From contig NZ_AFPO01000007.1 in the NCBI RefSeq assembly GCF_000218785.1, positions 209,411 to 273,410 on the forward strand: 64,000 bases of DNA, in the 5' to 3' direction. Source of the DNA: Idiomarina sp. A28L. Lineage in GTDB: Bacteria > Pseudomonadota > Gammaproteobacteria > Enterobacterales > Alteromonadaceae. The notes beneath the pieces are model-generated. The model saw only the letters and a list, made by a program, of their open reading frames with translations, was not told where the DNA came from and searched no databases. Each line of letters starts with the position of its first letter. Within the stretch, counting starts at the first letter, position 1. A program made the translations under genes and the position numbers. Shown here piece by piece: positions 47,012 through 54,975 of the stretch.

Positions 47012-47902
47012 TTATTGAGTAGGCTCTGTTCCATTTTTAAACAATTTTTCCAGTTGAAGCAAGCCTCGAATTACCAAGGCACCGATAATAAACGCTAGAA
47101 CAGCATAACCGAGTTGGCTGGAACCAAAATTTTCACTGTAGGCCGTAGGGCTTACCAATTGATTCTCAATTTGCCACGGCCAAATTCGAAAAAGCGCACC
47201 CAGTACAATGCCTGATAGTAATGCTAGCATGGCATCATGAGCGCGCTTTAACGCAAAGGTGAGCACCCGCGCGAAAATCATTAAGCCGGTAACGCAGCCC
47301 AACGCAAAGAGAATGAGCACACCGAACTGCAATCCACTTACGGCCGTTGTCATGGGCGCGTACATACCCATAATCAATAACAAAAAGCTGCCTGAGATGC
47401 CGGGCAAAATCATGGCGCAAATGGCGATAAAGCCGGCAATGAAGAACAACCATGCTGATGGGTTTGTTTGCATTGGCGTTAAGGTGGTAATTAGCATGGC
47501 AAATACTGCCCCGAGAACAAACAGTATGCCGCGCAACACGTTCCATTGGATATTGCGAACGAGTAGGGGCAGCGAAGCGATGATCAAACCATTAAAAAAG
47601 GCCCATAGCGGCACCGGATGAAATTCGAGTAGGTATACAATAAGGTTCGCAAGGCTGAAAATGGCGAACAGAATGCCGCCAAATAAACAGAGCAAAAATG
47701 CGCCATCGATATGCTGCCAAAGCGCTTTGATTTGCCCTCGGAACAACAGGCGAATTGCGGCTACGTTGAACGACGTAAGTGCTTTTAAAAGCCGTTCGTA
47801 AATACCTAAAATGAAAGCTAAGGTGCCACCAGAAACACCAGGAACAATATCTGCGGTGCCCATGGCAAGGCCTTTAATCACCCACTGTACATAGTTTTTC
47901 AT
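47012..47902 (-). CDS. popT: DUF368 family polyprenyl-phosphate transporter (PopT-like)
   Basis: A 296-residue membrane protein with the DUF368 signature GTADIVPGVSGGTLAFILG near residue 16 and the matching repeat ICAMILPGISGSFLLLIMG. About eight membrane helices. DUF368 proteins were reported in 2022 as undecaprenyl-phosphate translocases (PopT) that return C55-P to the cytoplasmic side. The divergent neighbour is uppP, which makes C55-P in the outer leaflet, so the two genes cover consecutive steps of lipid-carrier recycling. The role here is inferred from the family. Confidence 0.88.
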   Translation of the reverse strand: MKNYVQWVIKGLAMGTADIVPGVSGGTLAFILGIYERLLKALTSFNVAAIRLLFRGQIKALWQHIDGAFLLCLFGGILFAIFSLANLIVYLLEFHPVPLWAFFNGLIIASLPLLVRNIQWNVLRGILFVLGAVFAMLITTLTPMQTNPSAWLFFIAGFIAICAMILPGISGSFLLLIMGMYAPMTTAVSGLQFGVLILFALGCVTGLMIFARVLTFALKRAHDAMLALLSGIVLGALFRIWPWQIENQLVSPTAYSENFGSSQLGYAVLAFIIGALVIRGLLQLEKLFKNGTEPTQ

Positions 47903-48043
47903 TATTACTTTCTTCCACTGAAACTTTATTTAAGAAGTGTACCTGATTGGTGATTGAGTGTCTTTCTCTGCTACAATCGCGGCTGAATTTTAATGTGTTT
48001 TATCAGTGTTTAGCAAAACAGCCTTTATTGAAACGGAATCAGC

Positions 48044-48841
48044 ATGGATTACATCACCGCTTTTTGGCTTGCATTAGTGCAGGGAATTACTGAGTTCTTA
48101 CCGGTTTCAAGCCAAGCGCATTTAGTGCTGGCGGGGCAATGGTTGGGTGATATTTACCAAGGCCTAGAGTTTGATGTCATTCTGCATGCTGGATCGTTAG
48201 TGGCAGTAGTGGCTTATTTTCGCAAAGAAGTGTTTTCGATGGGCCGAGATTGGTGTGGCGCATTAGTAGGCGGCGAGAAAACCAAAGATTCAAAACTGGC
48301 GTGGTGGGTGATCATCGGTACAATTCCTGCTGGGATATTGGGCATTTTGCTCAAAGATGCTGCCGAGGTGATATTACGCAGCGAAGTGGTAATGGGCTTT
48401 GCACTGATCGTTTTTGGCCTACTCTTAGGCCTCGCCGATTGGAAAGGCCGTGGTAGCCGCGATGAATATTCGTTGGGGCTAAAAGATGTATTAATTATTG
48501 GTTTTGCTCAAGCGCTGGCGCTTATTCCGGGTACGTCACGTTCCGGTATCACCATGACAGCGGCTCTGTTTTTAGGCTTGAACCGCGAATCAGCCGCTCG
48601 TTTCTCTTTTTTACTCTCAATTCCGATTATTGCGGCTGCAGGTTTGCTGCTTACACTCGATCTTGTGCAGAATGGCACCAGTATGGGATGGGATGTTTTA
48701 TTGGTGGGTTTCGTGGTTGCAGTGATTAGCACCTATGCTTGTATTCATTATTTCTTAGCCTTTATTAAACGAATTGGTATGCAACCGTTTGTGATTTATC
48801 GGATTGCACTCGGCGGCCTACTTTTATGGTATTTCTTGTAA
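48044..48841 (+). CDS. uppP: Undecaprenyl-diphosphate phosphatase UppP (BacA)
   Basis: A 265-residue membrane protein with the BacA active-site motifs LVQGITEFLPVSSQAHLVL (12-30) and ALIPGTSRSGITMTAALFLG, and the (E/Q)XXXE-type and PGXSRSXXT elements intact. About eight transmembrane helices. It dephosphorylates undecaprenyl diphosphate so that the carrier can be reused; overproduction gives bacitracin resistance. apbE follows 20 nt downstream. Divergent from popT across a 141-nt region. Confidence 0.95.
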   Translation: MDYITAFWLALVQGITEFLPVSSQAHLVLAGQWLGDIYQGLEFDVILHAGSLVAVVAYFRKEVFSMGRDWCGALVGGEKTKDSKLAWWVIIGTIPAGILGILLKDAAEVILRSEVVMGFALIVFGLLLGLADWKGRGSRDEYSLGLKDVLIIGFAQALALIPGTSRSGITMTAALFLGLNRESAARFSFLLSIPIIAAAGLLLTLDLVQNGTSMGWDVLLVGFVVAVISTYACIHYFLAFIKRIGMQPFVIYRIALGGLLLWYFL

Positions 48842-48861
48842 CTAATTTTGGAGCGATTGCT

Positions 48862-49896
48862 ATGTTGAAAAAGTTATCATTGATTCTGGTTGTTCTCTTT
48901 TTAGCAAGCTGCGCCCGAAATTCAGAGCCGCAGCCAGAAGTGTTAGAAGGGCGCATTTTTGGTACTTTTTTTGAAGTAAGCATTGGCACTCAGCACCAAT
49001 TTGAACGAACAGAGATCGAAGCTGGGGTGATGGATATTTTGAATGAGATTGATCGTCAGATGTCTACCTATCGCCAAGATTCGGTATTAATTGCGGTAAA
49101 TAATGCGCCGTTAGGTGAGCCTGTGACTGTGCCTGATGAGCTCTTTTACGTGCTGGCATTAGGTTACGATATTGCGGAAGTTTCTTCTGGTGCGTTTGAT
49201 TACACCATTGGTGGGTTAGTAAATTTGTGGGGATTTGGCCCAGAAGCAAGCATTACCAAAGCACCTTCAGAAGCTGAACTGCAGCAGCGTTTACAAGAGG
49301 TTGGTTATCAAAACGTAGTACTCGATGCAGAAAGTAAAACGGTAACTCGCTTAACCGATGTATTTATCGATCTCTCTGGCATTGCCAAAGGTTATGCGGT
49401 TGATGAAGTGAGTGATTACTTACATGCTATGGGGCTATCGAACCATTTAATTAATATTGGTGGTGATTTGATTGCTCAAGGTAAGCGCAGCGAGAATAGA
49501 GAATGGCGTATTGGTATTGAAGCGCCAAACGATAGCATGCAAGTAGTTCGGCATATTTTGCCATTACACGATATAGCTATGTTGGGCTCTGGTGATTATC
49601 GTAACTATTTTGAGCACGAAGGTGTGCGTTATTCCCATACAATTAATCCAATTAATGGTCGGCCAATTACTCACAAACTCGCCGCAGTGAATGTACTGGG
49701 CACTAACGCTGCTGAGGCAGATGCATTGGCTACCGTGTTGCTGGTGTTAGGTGAGGAGCTCGGGTTAACGTTCGCTAATCAGCATGATATTGCCGCCTTG
49801 TTCATATATCGTGATGGTGAAGAATTTAACAGTGTGATGTCGGAGCGTTTTCTGAGCGAACACGCTGACAACATGGAAATACCAACAGTTCATTAA
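48862..49896 (+). CDS. apbE: FAD:protein FMN transferase (ApbE), lipoprotein
   Basis: Start at ATG 48862 (GGAGCG upstream), giving 344 residues with lipoprotein signal MLKKLSLILVVLFLASCA (C17). An upstream start in frame would overlap uppP. The ApbE fold shows GTFFEVSIGTQ, MSTYRQDSVLIAVN, FDYTIGGLVNLWGFG, IDLSGIAKGYAVDEVSDYL and the SGDYRNYFEHEGVRYSHTIN segment. It attaches FMN covalently to threonines of periplasmic proteins such as NqrB/NqrC or RnfG. No nqr genes are in this window. A terminator lies 80 nt downstream. Confidence 0.94.
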   Translation: MLKKLSLILVVLFLASCARNSEPQPEVLEGRIFGTFFEVSIGTQHQFERTEIEAGVMDILNEIDRQMSTYRQDSVLIAVNNAPLGEPVTVPDELFYVLALGYDIAEVSSGAFDYTIGGLVNLWGFGPEASITKAPSEAELQQRLQEVGYQNVVLDAESKTVTRLTDVFIDLSGIAKGYAVDEVSDYLHAMGLSNHLINIGGDLIAQGKRSENREWRIGIEAPNDSMQVVRHILPLHDIAMLGSGDYRNYFEHEGVRYSHTINPINGRPITHKLAAVNVLGTNAAEADALATVLLVLGEELGLTFANQHDIAALFIYRDGEEFNSVMSERFLSEHADNMEIPTVH

Positions 49897-49976
49897 GGCG
49901 AGTTGCTAGGATAACGGTTGTTAGAATTAGTAAATGAGCTTATAAGTTCTTGGATTTCGTTTATTTTTTCACCGTG

Positions 49977-50001
49977 GGGTTGACCAATCGTCAGCCCTTT
50001 T
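49977..50001 (+). terminator. Intrinsic terminator after apbE
   Basis: GGGTTGAC-CAATC-GTCAGCCC forms an 8-bp stem (one T-G pair) with a five-base loop and is followed by TTTTCT. It separates apbE from the mgtE leader. Confidence 0.8.
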
Positions 50002-50255
50002 CTAAAATTACTGCGTTAATTGTAGCGCGGAGAGAGTAAATCTTGGATAGTTCACGACGAATATGCCGTTCAGGTACGTTGAAGTCCCAGTCGCTCTGAT
50101 TCAGTGTTACTGCGACTTTGCCGAGCTTGAGCGCTTAAGGTAGAGTTGCAGCCCATCCCCTGCTAAAAATAGCAGAACCTGCACAACCACCCCAATCCGT
50201 GTGTTCTTTTGAGGATACTCTCAACGGCGATGTACGCTGGAAGAGGAGTTTGCCC
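50002..50255 (+). promoter_or_regulatory. Structured 5' leader of mgtE, candidate Mg2+-responsive element
   Basis: About 250 nt between the apbE terminator and the small ORF contain clear RNA helices. A two-step hairpin spans 50145-50187: GTTGCAG pairs with CTG-(CA)-CAAC around an inner hairpin CTGCTA-AAAA-TAGCAG. A second hairpin, TTGAG-GATACT-CTCAA, is at 50209-50224, close to the SD of the small ORF at 50242-50248. I could not match it to the M-box consensus or another named riboswitch. mgtE genes are often controlled by such leaders; regulation here is inferred. Confidence 0.5.
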
Positions 50256-50327
50256 ATGAATCAAAGTTTATTGTTGCTGCACATTTGCGGATTACGTGGG
50301 CTCATGACCAAGGAGATATTGGCATGA
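50256..50327 (+). CDS. 23-residue upstream ORF coupled to mgtE
   Basis: ATG 50256 with AGAGGAG at 50242-50248 (spacing 7) starts a frame encoding MNQSLLLLHICGLRGLMTKE then ILA and TGA. The TGA at 50325-50327 overlaps the mgtE ATG (ATGA), and the mgtE SD (AGGAG, 50311-50315) lies inside this ORF. This arrangement would couple mgtE translation to ribosomes completing the peptide. The Leu-rich sequence could be a regulatory leader. It is too short to judge from composition alone. Confidence 0.55.
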   Translation: MNQSLLLLHICGLRGLMTKEILA

Positions 50328-51679
50328 CATACGAAGGTTATGAACATTTAATTGATTTGGTTGCACAAGGTGATGAGCAAGCGTTGAGTGCTGCGTTGGC
50401 TGAAATTCCAGCGGCTGACGTTGCCGAATATATTGATCAAAACTTTGAAGTGTATAGCACGCTGGCATTACTCGATAAAATGCCAAGCGAGCAGCAAGCC
50501 GAAGTTTTTGGGTATTTACGCCCGAACAACCAAGAAGATTTAGCAAGCCACATGGAAGTAGGCGTGTTAGCGCAGTTATTCCGGGATATGTCGTCGGATG
50601 AACGGGCCGATGTGTACGCTTTGCTCGATGTAAAACTGCAAGATGCGGTAATGCGCCGCTTAGCAAAGAAAGAACGCGAAGATTTGTTGCGCTTAGCGAG
50701 CTATGAAGAAGGCACCGTAGGCTCGGTAATGACTTCAGATTACGCGGTAATTCCAGTTTCTGGCACGGTTGATGATGCACTGAAGCGTTTACGCCAGAGC
50801 GCTCCAGAAAAAGAAACGATTTATCAAACTTACGTGGTAGATCGTGAACATAAGTTGCAAGGTGTGGTATCACTGCGCCAGCTGATTACTATGGCGCCGA
50901 GTGAAAAAATTGAAGATATCATGACCCGTGATGTTGTGGTGTTGCGCCCAGAAATGCCGCAATCGGAAGCCGCGCGGATTATCAGCCGCTACGATTTAAT
51001 CGCTATTCCAGTGGTTTCAGATGACGATGTGTTGATTGGTATGGTTACCTTCGATGACGCGATGGACGTTGTTGAGGAAGAAGATACCGATACCATGCAC
51101 AAATCAGCAACGGTTGGTAAATTAGAAGGCGGTATTAAAGATGCTAGCCCATTTCTTATTTATCGGAGCCGAATTAACTGGTTGGTGTTGTTAGTATTCG
51201 CTAACATTTTCTCTGGTATGGGCATGATTTACTTCGAAGATCTGATTGCTACCAACATTGCGTTGCTATTCTTCTTGCCGTTGCTTATCGCTTCGGGCGG
51301 TAACACCGGAGCGCAGGCGGCTACGCTTATCGTGCGGGGTATGGCCACCAACGATGTAGAGAAAAAAGATTGGCTGTATATGTTGGGTAAGGAATTAATC
51401 GTTTCGGTGGGGCTTGGCGTTACTATGGCCGTTGCCATTTCAACGGTGGCGTTTTTCCGAGTTGATCCGGTGATTATTCCTATTGTTGCACTCAGCATGA
51501 TTAGTATTGTGTTGGTGGGTAGCTTTGTGGGTATTTTATTACCGTTTTTGCTCAAGCGTTTGGGTTGGGACCCGGCGGTTGCAAGTGCTCCTCTTGTAAC
51601 CACGATTGCGGATGCCGGCGGTGTGCTTATCTACTTTGGCATTGCGGCAACCTTTTTAACCATGAGTGCACCCGTGTAA
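50324..51679 (+). CDS. mgtE: MgtE-type magnesium transporter
   Basis: Start at ATG 50324 (AGGAG at 50311-50315); an upstream in-frame TTG at 50285 is unlikely. The 451-residue protein has an N-terminal MgtE superhelix (ALLDKMPSEQQAEVFGYLRP), two CBS domains (SVMTSDYAVIPVSGTVDDAL, IMTRDVVVLRPEMPQSEAAR) and a five-helix membrane domain with SGGNTGAQAATLIVRGMA and the pore-lining ATTIADAGGVLIYF-type segment. The N and CBS domains sense cytosolic Mg2+ and close the pore. It imports Mg2+ and perhaps Co2+. Confidence 0.95.
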   Translation: MTYEGYEHLIDLVAQGDEQALSAALAEIPAADVAEYIDQNFEVYSTLALLDKMPSEQQAEVFGYLRPNNQEDLASHMEVGVLAQLFRDMSSDERADVYALLDVKLQDAVMRRLAKKEREDLLRLASYEEGTVGSVMTSDYAVIPVSGTVDDALKRLRQSAPEKETIYQTYVVDREHKLQGVVSLRQLITMAPSEKIEDIMTRDVVVLRPEMPQSEAARIISRYDLIAIPVVSDDDVLIGMVTFDDAMDVVEEEDTDTMHKSATVGKLEGGIKDASPFLIYRSRINWLVLLVFANIFSGMGMIYFEDLIATNIALLFFLPLLIASGGNTGAQAATLIVRGMATNDVEKKDWLYMLGKELIVSVGLGVTMAVAISTVAFFRVDPVIIPIVALSMISIVLVGSFVGILLPFLLKRLGWDPAVASAPLVTTIADAGGVLIYFGIAATFLTMSAPV

Positions 51680-51683
51680 ACCT

Positions 51684-51697
51684 TGATCCAGATCAGC
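51684..51697. promoter_or_regulatory. FNR-type box upstream of ccoG
   Basis: TTGATCCAGATCAG matches the FNR/Anr consensus TTGAT-N4-ATCAA with one mismatch at the last position. A perfect TATAAT at 51729-51734 lies downstream, so the predicted transcript would begin near 51741. The box centre is about 50 bp upstream of that start, slightly further than the classical -41.5. An imperfect TCCCC/GGGGA inverted repeat lies between. Confidence 0.55.
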
Positions 51698-51775
51698 GAA
51701 ATCCCCTGATATTTATGGGGAATGGGCGTATAATTTGCCCACTCCCCTTGGTTTCATTAAATGGCAGGATATATC

Positions 51776-53251
51776 GTGGTTGATCAACCTTTTGAAAACT
51801 CAAAACGATCAGATAGTAGCCAAGCCCAAGCGCAGCCTATAACCGTGCAACCGGCACCGCCGAGAAAGAATGTTTCAATTCAAAAGCCTGATTCTAGTTC
51901 AGGTGGTAAAAAGCCAGGAAAAAATCATATTTACGTGCGTGAAACTGAGGGTAAGGTAGAAACTACTCGGCGCGTTCTTGGTTTTGTGCTTATGGCGCTT
52001 TTTGCTGCTTTACCATGGCTTACCTGGAATGGTGAGCAAGCGATTTTATTCAATATTATTGACCAACGATTCCGCATTTTTGGCATGACGCTGTGGCCAC
52101 AAGATCTCACGATTCTGGCATGGATTTTTATGATTTCTGCCTTCGCTCTCTTCCTCGTTACTACTTTATTTGGCCGTGTTTGGTGCGGTTTCACCTGCCC
52201 GCAAACCACATGGACGTTCATTTTCATGTGGTTTGAGAGGAAGATTGAAGGTAGCCGACATCAGCGTATGAAACTTGATGAGCGCAAAATGGACGCCGAT
52301 AAATTTTGGCGTAAGTTTGCTAAGCATGCGGCATGGATTATTGTAGCGCTGCTCACAGCGATGACATTTGTGGGCTACTTCACCGATATTCGCACCCTGT
52401 TTACTGATTTTTGGTTTTTACAATCAAGCGCTTGGGCTACGGGTAGCGTGCTGTTTTTTACTTTCGCTACGTATGGTAATGCCGGCTGGATGCGAGAAAT
52501 CATGTGCACGCACATGTGCCCTTATGCGCGTTTTCAAGCCGCGATGTTTGATAAAGATACGTATATCGTAGCCTATGATGTGGAACGCGGGGAGCCTCGT
52601 GGCCCGCGGAAACGAAAAGTAGATCCGGCCACCATTGGTAAAGGTGATTGCATTGATTGTAACCTTTGCGTGCAGGTATGCCCTACCGGAATCGATATTC
52701 GTAATGGCCTGCAATATGAGTGTATTAATTGTGGTGCCTGTATAGATGCCTGCGATGATGTAATGGAGAAGATGGGGTATCCGAAGAAACTTATTAGCTT
52801 CACTACTCAAAGCCGCTTAGAGGGTGGGGAAACCAAGGTATTCCGCTTTAAGAGTGTAGGCTATGGATTGGCATTATTAGCGCTTACAGCATTGTTGGTA
52901 GCTGATATTCTGCTGCGGGTTCCACTTGAGTTTGATGTTATTCGTGATCGCAATACGTTATATCGAGAGAACCAAGAAGGTTGGATAGAAAATGTATATA
53001 CCTTGCGGGTGATTAATAAAACTCAAGAAGTTCAAACGTATCGAGTAAATGTTCAGGGTATTGAAGATATGCAGTTACAAGGCATTACTGAAATTCAGCT
53101 CGCGCCGGAAATGACAGAGACAATACCTGTTACTATAGCGGTAGACCCTTATTTCTTAGAGCAACCGTTAGTTGAAATTAACTTCACGATTGAAGCTATT
53201 GATGATGGGCGGATTCGTAAAACAGTAAAAACGAACTTTATCTATCAATAA
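51776..53251 (+). CDS. ccoG: Cytochrome c oxidase accessory protein CcoG (FixG/RdxA family)
   Basis: A 491-residue membrane iron-sulfur protein. GTG 51776 has AGGA at good distance; ATG 51761 has none and would add five residues. Five membrane helices, a cysteine pair in WCGFTCPQTTW, and two 4Fe-4S motifs, CIDCNLCVQVCPTGI and CINCGACIDACDDV. CcoG helps assemble cbb3 oxidase and acts as a cupric reductase that supplies Cu(I). No ccoNOPQ or ccoS genes are in this window; here it stands alone before srkA. Confidence 0.94.
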   Translation: MVDQPFENSKRSDSSQAQAQPITVQPAPPRKNVSIQKPDSSSGGKKPGKNHIYVRETEGKVETTRRVLGFVLMALFAALPWLTWNGEQAILFNIIDQRFRIFGMTLWPQDLTILAWIFMISAFALFLVTTLFGRVWCGFTCPQTTWTFIFMWFERKIEGSRHQRMKLDERKMDADKFWRKFAKHAAWIIVALLTAMTFVGYFTDIRTLFTDFWFLQSSAWATGSVLFFTFATYGNAGWMREIMCTHMCPYARFQAAMFDKDTYIVAYDVERGEPRGPRKRKVDPATIGKGDCIDCNLCVQVCPTGIDIRNGLQYECINCGACIDACDDVMEKMGYPKKLISFTTQSRLEGGETKVFRFKSVGYGLALLALTALLVADILLRVPLEFDVIRDRNTLYRENQEGWIENVYTLRVINKTQEVQTYRVNVQGIEDMQLQGITEIQLAPEMTETIPVTIAVDPYFLEQPLVEINFTIEAIDDGRIRKTVKTNFIYQ

Positions 53252-53272
53252 CAATTCACCCACACTGCTGGA

Positions 53273-54262
53273 GTGCCTTTGGCTGCTTTTAGTTTTCAAG
53301 ATTTAACGCCTGATTTTATTCTCGATGCGATAGAGGCCACTGGCCTCTATCCTACTTCTGGCTTATTGGCTTTGAATAGCTATGAGAACCGGGTTTATCA
53401 ATTTATTGCCGAAGATGGTAAGCGCTATGTGGTGAAATTTTATCGCCCGAATCGCTGGAGTGATGAACAAATACAAGAAGAGCATGATTTTACTTTTGCT
53501 TTGTATGATGCCGAGATTCCGGTGGTATGCCCGCTAAAGATGCCCACCAGCTTGCTGCATTATAAAGGTTATCGCTTTGCATTATTTCCAAGCATCGGTG
53601 GCCGAGCGTTAGAGCCTGAGCAGCTTGATCAATTAGAGAACTTAGGCCGCCACTTGGGCCGTTTACATATGGTTGGCAAAGCGAAGCCGTTTGCACACCG
53701 GCCGGTGTTAATTGATTTAGAGCTGCTGAATAAGCATCAAGAGCGCTTACTCACCTGCTCATTATTACCTGATTCGTTGCGAGAATCGTTCGCGGCGATT
53801 ATTAAGCCTGTAGTGAAACGTTTGCAACAAGTTCCGTGGCATGAGCATGAGCAAATTAGGCTGCATGGCGATTGCCATATTGGTAACTTACTTTGGCGCC
53901 CAGATGGCCTTACCTTGGTAGATTTTGATGATTGCCGGCAAGGCCCAGCTATTCAAGATTTATGGATGATGCTTTCGGGCGAGCGTATGGAGCAACAAAT
54001 TCAACTGGAAACGCTGATTGAAGGGTATGAAGAGTTTGCGGAATTTAACCTTGCACAACTTCGCTTAATTGAACCTTTACGCGCATTTCGAATCATTCAA
54101 TACATGGCATGGCTTGCTGAACGTTGGAGTGACCCAGCTTTTGAACGTAGTTTTAGTTGGTTTGCTGAGCCTCGTTATTGGGAACAGCAAATATTAGCGC
54201 TGAAAGAGCAGTTGGCCGCGTTCGATGATGAACCGTTACGCTTGCAGCCAGGTTTTAACTAA
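53273..54262 (+). CDS. srkA: Stress response kinase A (SrkA/YihE)
   Basis: A 329-residue protein kinase of the APH/choline-kinase fold. It begins at GTG 53273 or, with a better-placed GGAG, at TTG 53279. Catalytic motifs are RLHGDCHIGNLLW (catalytic loop) and LVDFDDCRQGPAIQDLWM (DFG-like metal-binding). ALNSYENRVYQF and KFYRPNRWSDEQIQEEH match E. coli SrkA, which opposes MazEF-mediated death under envelope stress. As in E. coli it lies directly upstream of dsbA and is probably cotranscribed. Confidence 0.93.
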   Translation: MPLAAFSFQDLTPDFILDAIEATGLYPTSGLLALNSYENRVYQFIAEDGKRYVVKFYRPNRWSDEQIQEEHDFTFALYDAEIPVVCPLKMPTSLLHYKGYRFALFPSIGGRALEPEQLDQLENLGRHLGRLHMVGKAKPFAHRPVLIDLELLNKHQERLLTCSLLPDSLRESFAAIIKPVVKRLQQVPWHEHEQIRLHGDCHIGNLLWRPDGLTLVDFDDCRQGPAIQDLWMMLSGERMEQQIQLETLIEGYEEFAEFNLAQLRLIEPLRAFRIIQYMAWLAERWSDPAFERSFSWFAEPRYWEQQILALKEQLAAFDDEPLRLQPGFN

Positions 54263-54306
54263 CGGCATAATGGCCGTAATATTTCGATATTTCACAGGAA
54301 AATATA

Positions 54307-54927
54307 ATGAAAAATTTAGCAGTAGCATTATTTGCCCTTGTATTGGTAGCCCTAGCACCAGCTCAGGCGCAGAATTTTGAAGAAGGTGTGCATTATCGTG
54401 TGGTGGGTGATACGGCCAGCCGTAACCCAGAAATTATTGATTTCTTTTCTTTTTATTGTAACGGCTGTTACCAGTACGCACCGTTCAGCGATATGTTAAA
54501 AGCCGAATTTGGCGATGCTTTTCAAAAATATCACGTGAACTTGGTTGTTCCGAATGCCGCAATTCGCGATAACATTCAGGCAATTTGGGCTACAGCGATT
54601 ATGTTGGGTGTTGATGAGCAATTTAAAGAGCGTATGTTCCAGAAGCACTTTGTACGCAATAACTTTACCAATAGCGTAGCTGAAGCAAAGCAAGTAATGC
54701 TTGATTTAGGTGTTGAAGAACAAATGTATGATCGCGCATTTGCTAGTATGCAGGTACGTGGTTTAAGTAATCGTATGAGCTCATTGCAGCGCCAATTTGC
54801 CATTAGCCGTACACCAACCTACATTGTGAATCGTAAGTATGAAATGTTGCCAGGTGGCTTTAATAACTCGGCGAACTTTTTCGAAGATTACTTGAAGCTT
54901 GCGCGTTACCTAATGGAAAAAGGGTAA
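54307..54927 (+). CDS. dsbA: Periplasmic thiol:disulfide oxidoreductase DsbA with CNGC active site
   Basis: A 206-residue protein with a signal peptide (MKNLAVALFALVLVALAPAQ, cut after AQA). The thioredoxin fold holds FFSFYCNGCYQYAPF with catalytic cysteines C51 and C54, and the cis-proline loop SRTPTYIVN near residue 170. The position downstream of srkA and overall length mark it as DsbA. The dipeptide between the cysteines is NG rather than the PH of most DsbA proteins, which should change its redox potential. It introduces disulfides into exported proteins. Confidence 0.92.
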   Translation: MKNLAVALFALVLVALAPAQAQNFEEGVHYRVVGDTASRNPEIIDFFSFYCNGCYQYAPFSDMLKAEFGDAFQKYHVNLVVPNAAIRDNIQAIWATAIMLGVDEQFKERMFQKHFVRNNFTNSVAEAKQVMLDLGVEEQMYDRAFASMQVRGLSNRMSSLQRQFAISRTPTYIVNRKYEMLPGGFNNSANFFEDYLKLARYLMEKG

Positions 54928-54975
54928 CCAGCACTTTTATGTACTTAAGCGAAGCTTAGTACCGGAGTTATTTGC

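Noticed and set aside
50002-50255. M-box riboswitch upstream of mgtE
   Set aside because: The conserved core sequences of the M-box could not be recognised, so the leader is reported only as a structured candidate.
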